From contig NZ_JACJRS010000022.1 in the NCBI RefSeq assembly GCF_014697375.1, positions 1 to 64,000 on the forward strand: a DNA stretch of 64,000 nt, given 5' to 3'. Under the pieces are notes generated by a model. The model was not told the origin of the DNA. It made no database searches and saw nothing but the letters and a program-made list of their open reading frames with translations. This DNA comes from Phormidium sp. FACHB-1136 (lineage in GTDB: Bacteria; Cyanobacteriota; Cyanobacteriia; Phormidesmidales; Phormidesmidaceae). The translations under genes were made by a program, and so were the position numbers. Shown piece by piece: positions 52,334 through 61,255 of this stretch (positions are counted from its first letter, which is position 1; each line of letters opens with the position of its first letter).

Positions 52334-53539
52334 TTACCGAGAGCCATCTCCCCGACGCGGCAACACTTGATCATAGGCGGCGAGGGTTTGCTTCGCGATG
52401 GCGTCCCAGCGGTAGTGGGTTTGGGCGTAGCGTTGGGCCTGCTGACCGCGAAGTTTACGCTGGTCGGGGCTTTGCAGACTTTCCTGTAATGCCCCTGCGA
52501 TCCCATCCACAGAAAGATCGCAAACCCAGCCCGCCTCTCCAGCCACAATGTCGGGCCAGATGTACACGCCGTTGGAAATGACCACTGGCAAACCCGCTAA
52601 CATTGCTTCGGCCACGGCAATGCCAAAGTTTTCGTAGTACGAGGGCAACACAAACAAGGCCGCCGCTTGCAGAAGCGCCTGCTTTTGGGCACCGCGCACA
52701 AACCCGGTCATCGTCGTGCGTTTGGCCAGCCCTAGGGTTTGAATCTGTTGCTCAATGGCTTGTTTATAGGCCGGATCTTGGGGATTGTCTCCCGCCAGCA
52801 CCAGGTGAAACGGTCGATCCGCTTGGGCCACCTGGGCTAAGGCCGGAATCAGCAGATCTAACCCTTTTTTAGGGTCTAACCGCGACAGAAATAGGACGAT
52901 GGGCCGATCCCTCGGTACTTGTAGGGCGTCCAACACCTGATCCTGTTCTGCCCGTGACAGAGAAGGCTGGGGATCGACGCCGAGGGGAATCACCCAGTCT
53001 GTGGTGGCCACCCCAAAGCGATGGGAAACCTCCGCCTCTAGGGGGCTGGTGAAGTGGATAGCCGCCGCCCCGGCCAAGTTAGGGCGTTCCAAGAGTTGAC
53101 CATAGAGCTGTTTTAGGCGCTTTTTCTTGGCCAAGTCTGCGGGGTCGAGGGTGCCGAGGGGGCGCAGGATGTAGGGTAAGTTTTTCTGCCGAGCCACGGT
53201 GGCCGCTGCGGTGCTAATGGGGGAAAACAGGGCGTGAATATGGGCAATATCGTAATTCTGGGCGTTCTGGGACAGCCACCTCAGCAAATCCACAGAAAAC
53301 TTGTAGCGCCGAAAGGGGGAACAGCGAAAATACCGCACTCTGTAGCCGTCCTGTTCGACGGGTTGATTTAGGGGCACATCAAGGGGGGCTTGCCCGCTGT
53401 CACCGTTGCTATCGGTGGTGAGGACGGTGACCTCCGATCCGGCCTGGGCGAGGGCTTGGGAAAAGCCGCGCACCATCTGGCTTGGCCCCCCATAGACCAG
53501 GGATATGGAAGGAACAATTTGCAGGACGCGGAGGGACAT
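52334..53539 (-). CDS. GT4-family glycosyltransferase
   Basis: A 401-residue GT-B enzyme. The N-terminal domain starts with LRVLQIVPSISLVYGGPSQM, with the GGP loop typical of GT4. The C-terminal sugar-nucleotide domain has FLSRLDPKKGLDLLIPALAQ and NFGIAVAEAMLAGLPVV with the E-x7-E pair. It transfers a sugar from a nucleotide donor to an unknown acceptor, probably in exopolysaccharide or glycolipid synthesis. It follows the other glycosyltransferase by 27 bp on the same strand, so the two form an operon. Confidence 0.9.
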   Translation of the reverse strand: MSLRVLQIVPSISLVYGGPSQMVRGFSQALAQAGSEVTVLTTDSNGDSGQAPLDVPLNQPVEQDGYRVRYFRCSPFRRYKFSVDLLRWLSQNAQNYDIAHIHALFSPISTAAATVARQKNLPYILRPLGTLDPADLAKKKRLKQLYGQLLERPNLAGAAAIHFTSPLEAEVSHRFGVATTDWVIPLGVDPQPSLSRAEQDQVLDALQVPRDRPIVLFLSRLDPKKGLDLLIPALAQVAQADRPFHLVLAGDNPQDPAYKQAIEQQIQTLGLAKRTTMTGFVRGAQKQALLQAAALFVLPSYYENFGIAVAEAMLAGLPVVISNGVYIWPDIVAGEAGWVCDLSVDGIAGALQESLQSPDQRKLRGQQAQRYAQTHYRWDAIAKQTLAAYDQVLPRRGDGSR

Positions 53540-53566
53540 GGGAGGGTTGGAGGTGGGGATCGAGGG

Positions 53567-54748
53567 TTAGGGGTTAACGCCGAGGTCTTGATAGAAGGCC
53601 AGAAGCTCCTTGGCAAGGGCTGTGTTGGTGTAGTGGGTTATGGCGCGGCTGTAGCCCCGTTCGGCCAGGGTTTGGCGTTGACTGGGGTTCTCTAACAGCA
53701 GACGCAGGCGGTCGGCGAGGGCGGCGGCGTTGCCTTCGGGAAAGACCAGTCCGGCGTCTTGGATGACGTGGGGAATTTCGCCAGAATCGGATCCAATTAC
53801 GGGCACGGCACAGGCCATGGCCTCAATCAACACATGGCCAAATTGCTCTTTCCAACCGACGGAGGTGAGGGTTTTGAACTGGTAAGTGGTTTCTGAAGGT
53901 AGCACCAGGGTATCCATGAGGTTGATGTAACTCGGCACATCGGCGTGGGGAACGCTCTCCACCCAGCGCACCTGGTCGGACAAGCCCGCCGCCGCCACGT
54001 TGGCTTGCAGCGTGTCTTTGAGGTCGCCTCGGCCCAGCAGCAGCAACACCCAGGGCTGGGGATGATCCTTCAGGCTTGCCAGGGCATCGCAGAGGGTGAG
54101 TAGCCCTTTTTCGGCCACAAACCGTCCCACAAATCCCACCACAAAGGTGTCTTCGGGAATATTGAGCTGCTGGGCTAGATCGGGCTGAGACTGTGGGAAA
54201 AAACGGGTTTCGTCCACCCCAAGCTGAGGCATCACTCGGTATGGCCCCTGGTAGCCCCGCTGGCGCAGTACATCAGCTCCGTCTTGGTTGCCCGCCACTA
54301 GACCGTCGGTGTGGCGCAGGTTATAGGATTCTAGCCAGGACACCGGAAACTTCAGGGCGTAGGGCAGGTTCCACCAGGTAAAAAAGACGTTCTTGGCGTT
54401 TAGGCCCAGCAGACGATTAAGGGTGATGGTTTGGGTATAGGCCAGGGATTTGGCCCCCTGTTCCACCTGAATCACCTGGGGCCGAAACTCGCGCATGAGC
54501 GTTACTAAGTCTGGCCCAAAACCCAGCAAGCCTTGATGATTTTGGCTAAAGTTGCCCAGGGGCACCAACCGAAAATTGCCGTCTTCCCAGCCCTGGGACT
54601 CGATCAGCCGATTTTGCACCCCCCCAGGACTCCAGCGCCGAGGCACCCCCACCCTCACCGTGATATCGGGACTGAGGTGCGCCAAAGCCCGTAGCTTTTC
54701 GCAGTTGAGGTCAACAATATAAGTATGGCTTAGCACCAACACACGCAT
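53567..54748 (-). CDS. GT4-family glycosyltransferase
   Basis: A 393-residue GT-B enzyme that begins RVLVLSHTYIVDLNCEKLRA at ATG 54748; a start 12 codons earlier (54784) is less likely because the first strand of the fold should open the protein. The acceptor-side domain has a VRVGVPRRW segment and the donor side VGFVGRFVAEKGLLTLCDAL and GHVLIEAMACAVPVIGSDS with the E-x7-E pair (here EAMACAVPVIG). It is the first gene of a two-gene operon with the transferase at 52334. Acceptor and sugar are unknown; polysaccharide synthesis is likely. Confidence 0.9.
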   Translation of the reverse strand: MRVLVLSHTYIVDLNCEKLRALAHLSPDITVRVGVPRRWSPGGVQNRLIESQGWEDGNFRLVPLGNFSQNHQGLLGFGPDLVTLMREFRPQVIQVEQGAKSLAYTQTITLNRLLGLNAKNVFFTWWNLPYALKFPVSWLESYNLRHTDGLVAGNQDGADVLRQRGYQGPYRVMPQLGVDETRFFPQSQPDLAQQLNIPEDTFVVGFVGRFVAEKGLLTLCDALASLKDHPQPWVLLLLGRGDLKDTLQANVAAAGLSDQVRWVESVPHADVPSYINLMDTLVLPSETTYQFKTLTSVGWKEQFGHVLIEAMACAVPVIGSDSGEIPHVIQDAGLVFPEGNAAALADRLRLLLENPSQRQTLAERGYSRAITHYTNTALAKELLAFYQDLGVNP

Positions 54749-54875
54749 GGCAAAAACCTTCAGGGCTGGGGAGGGGAGGGGCAACGGGGAAAAGCCTTGG
54801 GTTTAGACTAGGACATCCTCTGTCCTGTGACACAACGGAAAGACCCAGGGGCACCTGGGGGAGGTGTAAGCGTAG

Positions 54876-55826
54876 CTAGGGACGACTGGCAAAGGCATCG
54901 GTAGCCTCGATCAAAGCATCGACAATGCTGGCTTCCAGGGCTGAGTGGCCCGCGTCTTGGATCAAAACAAACGTTGCCTCTGGCCAAGCCCGGTGAAGTT
55001 CCCAGGCCGTCGTCGCCGGACATACCACATCGTAGCGCCCCTGCACAATCACGCCGGGAATGTGACGAATGCGATCTACATTTCGCAAAAGTTGATCATC
55101 CTGATCGAAAAAGCCATGATTGACAAAATAATGACACTCAATGCGGGCAAAGGCGAGGGCAAATTCGTCGGCCCCAAAGCGGTTCACCAGGTTGGCATTC
55201 GGCATCAGCATACTGGTGCTGGCTTCCCAAATCGCCCAGGCGCGGGCGGCTTCTAGACGAGTTTGTCGATCCTCACTGGTCAGCCGTCGATAATAGGCGG
55301 TCAGTAGGTCATCTCGCTCGGCCTCTGGAATCGGGGCGAGGTACTGATCCCAGGCATCGGGATATAAAAAGCTGGCTCCTTCTTGGTAAAACCAGTGAAT
55401 TTCCTTCTGGCGCAGGGTAAAAATGCCGCGCAGAATCAGCCCATTGCATCGGTCAGGGTGGGTTTGGGCATAGGCCAGGGCCAGGGTGCTACCCCAACTG
55501 CCCCCAAATACCGTCCACTGCTCAAGGCCCAGGGTTTCGCGGATCGCCTCCATATCGCTGACCAAGGCCCAGGTGGTGTTGTCTTCTAGCTCGGCGTAGG
55601 GCGTACTTTTGCCGCAACCCCGCTGATCAAACAAAATGATTCGCCAGCGCTGGGGATCAAAAAACTGACGGTAGATCGGTGTGGTGCCGCCCCCCGGCCC
55701 ACCGTGTAAGAAAATCACAGGCTTCCCCTGGGGATTCCCCACTTCCTCAATGTAGAGATGGTGAAGGGGAGAAACCCGTAGCCCAAAGGTATGGTAGGGC
55801 TCGATGGGAGGATAAAGGGTACGCAT
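54876..55826 (-). CDS. pip: Proline iminopeptidase
   Basis: A 316-residue alpha/beta-hydrolase that removes N-terminal proline from peptides. Family motifs are clear: HGGPGGGTTPIYRQFFDPQ for the oxyanion region, the nucleophile GGSWGSTLALAYAQ, the Asp in QGRYDVVCPA and the His in DAGHSALE. The conserved Trp/Tyr-containing cap includes YLAPIPEAERDDLLTAYYRR. Length is normal for the S33 family. It stands alone, with the glycosyltransferase operon 91 bp downstream and a 646-bp gap upstream. Confidence 0.95.
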   Translation of the reverse strand: MRTLYPPIEPYHTFGLRVSPLHHLYIEEVGNPQGKPVIFLHGGPGGGTTPIYRQFFDPQRWRIILFDQRGCGKSTPYAELEDNTTWALVSDMEAIRETLGLEQWTVFGGSWGSTLALAYAQTHPDRCNGLILRGIFTLRQKEIHWFYQEGASFLYPDAWDQYLAPIPEAERDDLLTAYYRRLTSEDRQTRLEAARAWAIWEASTSMLMPNANLVNRFGADEFALAFARIECHYFVNHGFFDQDDQLLRNVDRIRHIPGVIVQGRYDVVCPATTAWELHRAWPEATFVLIQDAGHSALEASIVDALIEATDAFASRP

Positions 55827-56472
55827 AGGGGCCAGCGAAGGAAATCGGGATCTGATCAGTGGCTCCCTAAAAACTGCGGAACAACTGAATCAATGGGGCT
55901 ATTCTACCGCTGGTCAGAATGCTCCGAGATGCAGAGCGGTCGATTTTTATCCCCAGGAATTATCGACGGTTCCTGGGGTTGATCTTTACCACGCGCCATT
56001 CCCCTGTTTGCGGGTCACGAAGGCTGATAAAGGGGTTGGTTTTGAGGGGCTTATTGCAGGGATTGGCCACGGTAGGTACCCTCCTACGCTTTTTCCCATG
56101 GTAGGGAATGGCACCCCTAGCGTTGGTGATATACGAGGGGTGTTGGTCGTGATTGTGATCACAATTTTTTGTCCAGCATTGGCGGGCCAGTCATCTGGGT
56201 GCTCATTTTGGGCTCTAATCGATAAAATCTCATCGGTTTCAGCCATAAAGTCCGGCCTACCCTACTAGCCGTAGAAGGCGTGATCGGGTATCGGCTTACC
56301 AACCTTAACCAAGTCTTGATGCAGCCCTTCACAGCGATCCCAGAGTATTGAATGATGGAGAGGGACTAATCTCTAGTCGCCCCCGTGGGGTAGGGGATAG
56401 GCGATGGCCTGTTCCACACAGCCACATACCCCCGCTAGACCAACCACTAGACCTATCACTAGGACAATCACT
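55827..56472. other. Gene-free region with a 14-bp palindrome
   Basis: No convincing gene on either strand; frames of 60-86 codons present here have no recognisable content. A perfect palindrome ATTGTGATCACAAT lies at 56152-56165, 307 bp before the transketolase-like gene. The segment must hold the promoters for the divergent pip and transketolase-like genes. Confidence 0.55.
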
Positions 56473-58374
56473 ATGACGAGCTTTCCCATTGACCTGGGCG
56501 CGTACCAACGAATTTCTCTAGATGCCGCTAACCCCACCCTCACCGACGAGCAACGCAGCGCCCTTAAGGCCAATATTCAGCTCTGTCGTGATGCCATTGT
56601 CTTCTTTACGGCCACGGGGGCGGCTCGCGGCGTAGGCGGACACACCGGCGGCCCCTACGACACGGTGCCCGAAGTGGTGATTTTGGATGCCCTGTTCCGG
56701 GGCGCGGGAGAGAAGTATGTGCCTGTGTTCTTTGACGAAGCGGGGCACCGGGTGGCCACCCAATACCTGATGTCGGTGCTGAACGGCGATATGCCCGCCG
56801 AGCAACTGATGCGCTACCGGGAAGCAGGCCAAAAGCTGCCCGGACACCCCGAATTGGGCCTCACCCCCGGCGTGAAGTTTAGCTCCGGTCGCCTGGGTCA
56901 CATGTGGCCCTACGTCAACGGTGTGGCCATGGCGAACCCCGGCAAGACCGTGTTCTGCCTCGGTTCCGATGGCTCCCAGCAGGAGGGCAACGACGCCGAA
57001 GCGGCCCGGTTTGCGGTGGCCCACCATGTCAACGTCAAGCTGCTGATCGACGACAACGATGTCACCATTGCCGGACACCCCTCCAGCTACATGGGCGGCT
57101 ACAGCGTCAAGAAAACCCTGGAAGGCCACGGCCTGACGGTATTTGAGGGCGACGGCGAAGACATCGACAGCCTCTATGCCAACATCTGCAAGGCGATCAA
57201 CACCCCTGGCCCCGTGGCGGTCATCAACAAGCGGGCGATGGCGGTGGGCATCGAAGGCATCGAGGGCAGCACCCACGGCCACGACGTGATTTCCGTCAAA
57301 GCCGCCATCAGCTACCTAGAAGCCAAGGGCCACACCGCAGCGGTGGAAATCCTCAACGGCATTTCCCCCAGCCCCAACCCCTACGAGTTCATCGGCTCCA
57401 GCAAAACCACCGGGGCCAACCGCAACACCTTCGGCGATGCCATGGTGGAAGTGCTGGGCGAGATGGACGAAGCCACCCGCAAGGCCAGCGTTCTGGTGGT
57501 GGATAGCGACCTGGAAGGCTCCTGTGGCTTGGCCCAGATTCGCAAGGCCTACCCCGAAATCTTTGTCAGCGGCGGCATCCAAGAGCGGGGCAACCTCTCG
57601 GCGGCGGCGGGCTTTGGCATGGAAAAGGGCAAGCAGGGCGTGTTTGCCACCTTCGCGGCCTTTTTGGAAATGTGCATTTCCGAGATCACCATGGCCCGGT
57701 TGAACTACTCCAACCTGCTGTGCCACTTCTCCCACTCCGGCATCGACGACATGGCCGACAACACCTGTCACTTCGGCCTCAACAACTTCTTTGCCGACAA
57801 CGGCCTGGATGACGGCTACGAAACCCGCCTCTACTTCCCCGCCGACCCCAACCAGATGAAAGCCTGCGTCAAAACGGTGTTCCCCAACCCCGGTCTGCGC
57901 TTCATCTTCTCCACTCGCTCCAAGGTGCCGATGATCCTCGATGCCGACGGCAACGAAATGTTCGGTGGCGACTACACCTTCACCCCCGGTAAGGATGAAG
58001 TCATCCGCGAGGGCACCGCTGGCTACATCGTCACCTTTGGCGATTCGGTCTACCGCGCCCTAGATGCGGTGGAACGCCTGAAGCAGGAAGGCATCGACGT
58101 GGGCCTGATCAACAAGGCCACCCTCAACGTCGTAGACGAAGAGATGATGGCCAAGATTGGCAAGGCTCCCTTTGTGCTGGTGACGGAAGCCTTCAACCGC
58201 AAGACGGGTCTGGGCAGCCGCTTTGGTTCCTGGCTGCTAGAACGCGGCTACACGCCCAAGTTCGCCTACCTGGGCACCCACGAAGAAGGCTGCGGCGGTC
58301 TGTGGGAACAGTATCCCCACCAGGGCATTGACCCCACGGGCATTATGGCCAAGGTGAAGGAACTGGTGGGCTAA
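56473..58374 (+). CDS. Transketolase-like thiamine-dependent enzyme
   Basis: A 633-residue protein with the three transketolase parts. The pyrophosphate domain has the TPP signature GSDGSQQEGNDAEAARFAVA through to IDDNDVTIAG, preceded by the GHTGGPYD motif. The middle pyrimidine domain includes the SGGIQERGNLSAAAGFGMEK region with the catalytic Glu, and the C-terminal domain ends KVKELVG. It differs from the main Calvin-cycle transketolase and resembles the second, shorter transketolase-like protein kept by many cyanobacteria, whose substrates are not settled. ATG at 56473 is chosen (AGGACA ahead); the frame opens 69 bp earlier. Confidence 0.82.
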   Translation: MTSFPIDLGAYQRISLDAANPTLTDEQRSALKANIQLCRDAIVFFTATGAARGVGGHTGGPYDTVPEVVILDALFRGAGEKYVPVFFDEAGHRVATQYLMSVLNGDMPAEQLMRYREAGQKLPGHPELGLTPGVKFSSGRLGHMWPYVNGVAMANPGKTVFCLGSDGSQQEGNDAEAARFAVAHHVNVKLLIDDNDVTIAGHPSSYMGGYSVKKTLEGHGLTVFEGDGEDIDSLYANICKAINTPGPVAVINKRAMAVGIEGIEGSTHGHDVISVKAAISYLEAKGHTAAVEILNGISPSPNPYEFIGSSKTTGANRNTFGDAMVEVLGEMDEATRKASVLVVDSDLEGSCGLAQIRKAYPEIFVSGGIQERGNLSAAAGFGMEKGKQGVFATFAAFLEMCISEITMARLNYSNLLCHFSHSGIDDMADNTCHFGLNNFFADNGLDDGYETRLYFPADPNQMKACVKTVFPNPGLRFIFSTRSKVPMILDADGNEMFGGDYTFTPGKDEVIREGTAGYIVTFGDSVYRALDAVERLKQEGIDVGLINKATLNVVDEEMMAKIGKAPFVLVTEAFNRKTGLGSRFGSWLLERGYTPKFAYLGTHEEGCGGLWEQYPHQGIDPTGIMAKVKELVG

Positions 58375-58400
58375 GGGTTCTGAGTCCACTGAGGTAACCT

Positions 58401-58433
58401 AAACCCCCGGTTTCTTTCAGAAACCGGGGGTTT
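58401..58433. terminator. Bidirectional hairpin terminator between transketolase-like and der genes
   Basis: A perfect 15-bp stem, AAACCCCCGGTTTCT, with a 3-base loop (TTC) and the exact complement AGAAACCGGGGGTTT, lying 27 bp after one gene and 61 bp before the end of the convergent der. The stem is GC-rich in the centre with T/A flanks on both sides, so it can end transcripts from either strand. Confidence 0.9.
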
Positions 58434-58493
58434 CTGGATGGCATTCCTCGGAAGCGACCTTGGATAGTTCTACTTGCTGTCGGGTTCTGCGAT

Positions 58494-59855
58494 CTACACC
58501 CTGGTGGCGCGGTTAGGGTTGTTCCGTTCGAGGTCGCGCATGGCCTTGCCCCGCCAAAAAATGCGGATGGGGGTGCCCTCAAAACCGAGGTTCTCGCGGA
58601 ATTGGCGTTCGACGTAGCGACGGTAGTTGTCCTTCAGCAACTTGGGATCGTTGACAAATAGCGTGAAGGACGGGGGCCGCACGGTGACCTGGGTGCCGTA
58701 GTAAATGCGGCCTTGGCGACCTTGGCGGGTGGTGGGTGGGGTGTGCCACTGCACGGCGTCTTCAAGGACTTCGTTGACCACGGAGGTGCTAACCCGGCGG
58801 CGGTGTTGTTCTACAGCTTGGTTGACCAACTCCAGAATTTTCGGTACCCGTTGTCCGGTTTTGGCACTGACATAGATACGTTTGGCCCAGTCTAGAAAAT
58901 TCAACCGGGCGGCGATTTGGTGGTCAAAGTCGTAGATGGTGTAGCTGTCTTTTTCGACGGCATCCCACTTGTTGATGACGATCACGCAGGCCCGACCATC
59001 TTCTTCAATGCGGCCTGCCAGCTTTTGATCCTGCTCCGTCACACCATCCAGGGCATCGATCACCAATAGCACCACATCGGCGCGACGAATAGCCTTAAAG
59101 GCGCGGTTAATGCCGAAGAATTCCGGGCCGTATTCCACGCTTTTCTTTTTGCGGATACCTGCTGTATCAATGATGCGGTAGGTCTGGTCGCCGTGCTGCA
59201 CCTGGGTGTCGATGGCGTCGCGGGTGGTGCCAGAAATGGGGCTGACAATGGCACGAGACTCGCCCACAAAGGCGTTCAGCAAACTAGATTTGCCCACGTT
59301 GGGCCGTCCCACAATGGCGACTTTAATTTCCTCGGTGGCTTCTTCCTCTACGGTTTCCGGCAGAAATTCCACTAGGGCATCCAGCAATTCTCCCGTGCCG
59401 CTGCCGTGGATGCCCGACACGGGGTAGGGTTCGCCTAGGCCCAGTTCCCAAAATTGCGCCGCCTGAACCACCCCCTGATCGATGGACTCGCACTTGTTGA
59501 CCGCCAGCAGGATGGGGACGGACTGCTGCCGCAGCCAGGTGGCAATTTCCCGGTCGGATTCCGTGGGGCCAGTTTGACCATCCACCACAAAGACAGCGGC
59601 ACTGGCTTCGGCGAGGGCGAGTTGGGCCTGTTCTCGAATGTAGGGCAAAAATTCCGTGTCATCGTCGAACACCAAACCGCCCGTATCCACCACCTGATAG
59701 TCACGGTCGCGCCAGAAGGCCATCTGGTAGGTGCGATCTCGTGTCACCCCTGGCTCATCGTGAACAATGGCGTCTTTACCCCCGGCCAGGCGGTTCACCA
59801 GGGTAGATTTGCCCACATTCGGGCGACCGATAACCGCAACAACAGGCAGTGGCAT
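58494..59855 (-). CDS. der: Der (EngA), double-GTPase ribosome biogenesis factor
   Basis: A 453-residue protein with two tandem Era-like GTPase domains and a C-terminal KH-like domain. Both P-loops are present ([14 protein letters not shown] at the N-terminus and [14 protein letters not shown] about 170 residues later), with DTGG / DTAGIRKK switch regions and NKCES / NKWDA specificity motifs. The C-terminus carries the [17 protein letters not shown] motif. Der is needed for 50S subunit assembly. The ATG at 59855 is near the first strand, as usual. Converges with the transketolase-like gene across a strong terminator. Confidence 0.97.
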   Translation of the reverse strand: MPLPVVAVIGRPNVGKSTLVNRLAGGKDAIVHDEPGVTRDRTYQMAFWRDRDYQVVDTGGLVFDDDTEFLPYIREQAQLALAEASAAVFVVDGQTGPTESDREIATWLRQQSVPILLAVNKCESIDQGVVQAAQFWELGLGEPYPVSGIHGSGTGELLDALVEFLPETVEEEATEEIKVAIVGRPNVGKSSLLNAFVGESRAIVSPISGTTRDAIDTQVQHGDQTYRIIDTAGIRKKKSVEYGPEFFGINRAFKAIRRADVVLLVIDALDGVTEQDQKLAGRIEEDGRACVIVINKWDAVEKDSYTIYDFDHQIAARLNFLDWAKRIYVSAKTGQRVPKILELVNQAVEQHRRRVSTSVVNEVLEDAVQWHTPPTTRQGRQGRIYYGTQVTVRPPSFTLFVNDPKLLKDNYRRYVERQFRENLGFEGTPIRIFWRGKAMRDLERNNPNRATRV

Positions 59856-60037
59856 GGCGTTAGTTCATCAAATTCTCAATCTTTCCATTGTAGCGAGGGA
59901 AAATGGTACTGGGGAAAACTGCTATCAAATTAGTGCTTAAGCTGCTAGTCATCTAAAATACACTAGCTAGATTGCCCTAAAAGCCTTATAGCAAGGACTT
60001 TGGGGAAGGTTAATATGCGATTTAGATGCACATTAGC

Positions 60038-60523
60038 TTACCAGCGGGCATCAAAGGCACAGTCGATGTAGTCTTGCAGGATGAGGAAACGTCCATCGGC
60101 TAGGGTGAGGTAGCGGTCGGGACGGGTGGCGGCGGGAATCTGGGTGCGGCAAGCGACGAGGGCCACATCAAAGCGGCAAATAGTATTGGCCCACTGGGGA
60201 TTTTTGAGCAGATAAACCTGGGCGGCTTTCCAGAGCTTGGTCTGTTTACGGCGAGTAATGGCCATCAGCCCATCGGCGTCCCAGTTGCCCTGGCTGCGGG
60301 TTTTTACTTCCACGAAGGCGATCTGGCCGTTCTGGGTCGGGTGGCCTTGGGTCAAGACTAAATCGAGTTCGCCGTAGGTGCAGTGCCACTGGCGATCCTT
60401 CACCGCCCAGCCCTTGGCGGTCATCCATTGGGCAATGAGTTGCTCACCGAGGGTGCCCAGTTCTGTCGGGGTAAGTGATGATCCGGCGGCAGGCAGCGGG
60501 TCAGGAAAGGCTGGCATGGTCAA
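60038..60523 (-). CDS. YraN family protein (UPF0102), nuclease-fold
   Basis: A 161-residue PD-(D/E)XK-fold protein with the family pattern: LGEQLIAQWMTAKGWAVKDR, the acid YGELDLVL, the core VEVKTRSQG with E-x-K, and ITRRKQTKLWKAAQVYL. YraN/UPF0102 proteins are widespread and resemble Holliday-junction resolvases in fold; their function is not settled. The C-terminus ends in a Trp. It is followed on the same strand by, and its start lies 182 bp from, the der gene's 5' side region; the next gene upstream (hemerythrin) begins 43 bp from its 5' end. Confidence 0.87.
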   Translation of the reverse strand: MTMPAFPDPLPAAGSSLTPTELGTLGEQLIAQWMTAKGWAVKDRQWHCTYGELDLVLTQGHPTQNGQIAFVEVKTRSQGNWDADGLMAITRRKQTKLWKAAQVYLLKNPQWANTICRFDVALVACRTQIPAATRPDRYLTLADGRFLILQDYIDCAFDARW

Positions 60524-60566
60524 GGTTCAAGCAGGGCAAAGTAGCGACGAGAATAAATAGAACCCC

Positions 60567-61028
60567 TTAGGCCATGGGGGCAAAGATACGGTGATTGATT
60601 TCTTGGGTCATGGCGGCACCGTAGTGCTTCTGTTGCTGTTGGACAAACTGCACCATCTTGAGATCGTGGGTCCACACATGACTGGTCAACCAAGTGGCAA
60701 GATCATGGACATCATCCAGGGTCAAGGGCCGCAGTCCTTGTTCTAGGGTAAGGCGGTAGTTGAAGATGAGCACCAGGATTTCCTCGTGCTGTTCGATATG
60801 GCTGATCCGGTCGGGATAGGCGAAGACTTCCATCAGCGCTTCTTCGGTTTCGCAGTGATCTATCATGGCGCTAAAGACGGCATCTAGCGACGTTTGAATG
60901 GCATCTTCGTCATGATCGCGCAGGATGGCTTGGTAGAGCTTCTCCAGCAGCGTCAGCAGGTAGTGATGCTCATCATCAATTTGGGGATGGTTGACCTTGC
61001 AGGCATCCCGCCAGTATGCCAAGGACAT
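60567..61028 (-). CDS. Bacteriohemerythrin-family oxygen-binding protein
   Basis: A 153-residue four-helix protein with the di-iron ligand set of hemerythrin: His in NHPQIDDEH, the His-Glu pair DHCETEEALM, the H...H segment SHIEQHEE and the C-terminal HVWTHD. The spacing matches the bacterial hemerythrin family, and the helix before the first His is intact. It would carry or sense oxygen in the cytoplasm. It is on the same strand as yraN, 43 bp ahead of it, so they may share a transcript. Confidence 0.92.
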   Translation of the reverse strand: MSLAYWRDACKVNHPQIDDEHHYLLTLLEKLYQAILRDHDEDAIQTSLDAVFSAMIDHCETEEALMEVFAYPDRISHIEQHEEILVLIFNYRLTLEQGLRPLTLDDVHDLATWLTSHVWTHDLKMVQFVQQQQKHYGAAMTQEINHRIFAPMA

Positions 61029-61255
61029 GGGCTTGCCTTTTTCACGTTTCCCACACTCTATCAGCCCTGCCTCCCCGGTTGGCGTGGATATTCACGGAAC
61101 TTGGTCAACCCCATGGCGGAAAGTTAGGGAGATCGTAGGTATTACAGATGACGCCGTGAGGGCTTCTATGAAGACCTGTGAACCGTCCCCCCAGGCGGGT
61201 GTTGTTTGGCCCTAGGCTGAGGCTCTCCATCCCAAATCCGGTGAAATCCGCTGCA

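Noticed and set aside
54843-54868. Terminator hairpin CCCAGG-GGCA-CCTGGG after the glycosyltransferase start side
   Set aside because: The stem is only 6 bp and no T-run follows on either strand.
56008-56268. 86-codon gene in the pip to transketolase-like gap
   Set aside because: The two opposing frames have no signal, no ribosome site and no recognisable sequence; treated as noncoding.
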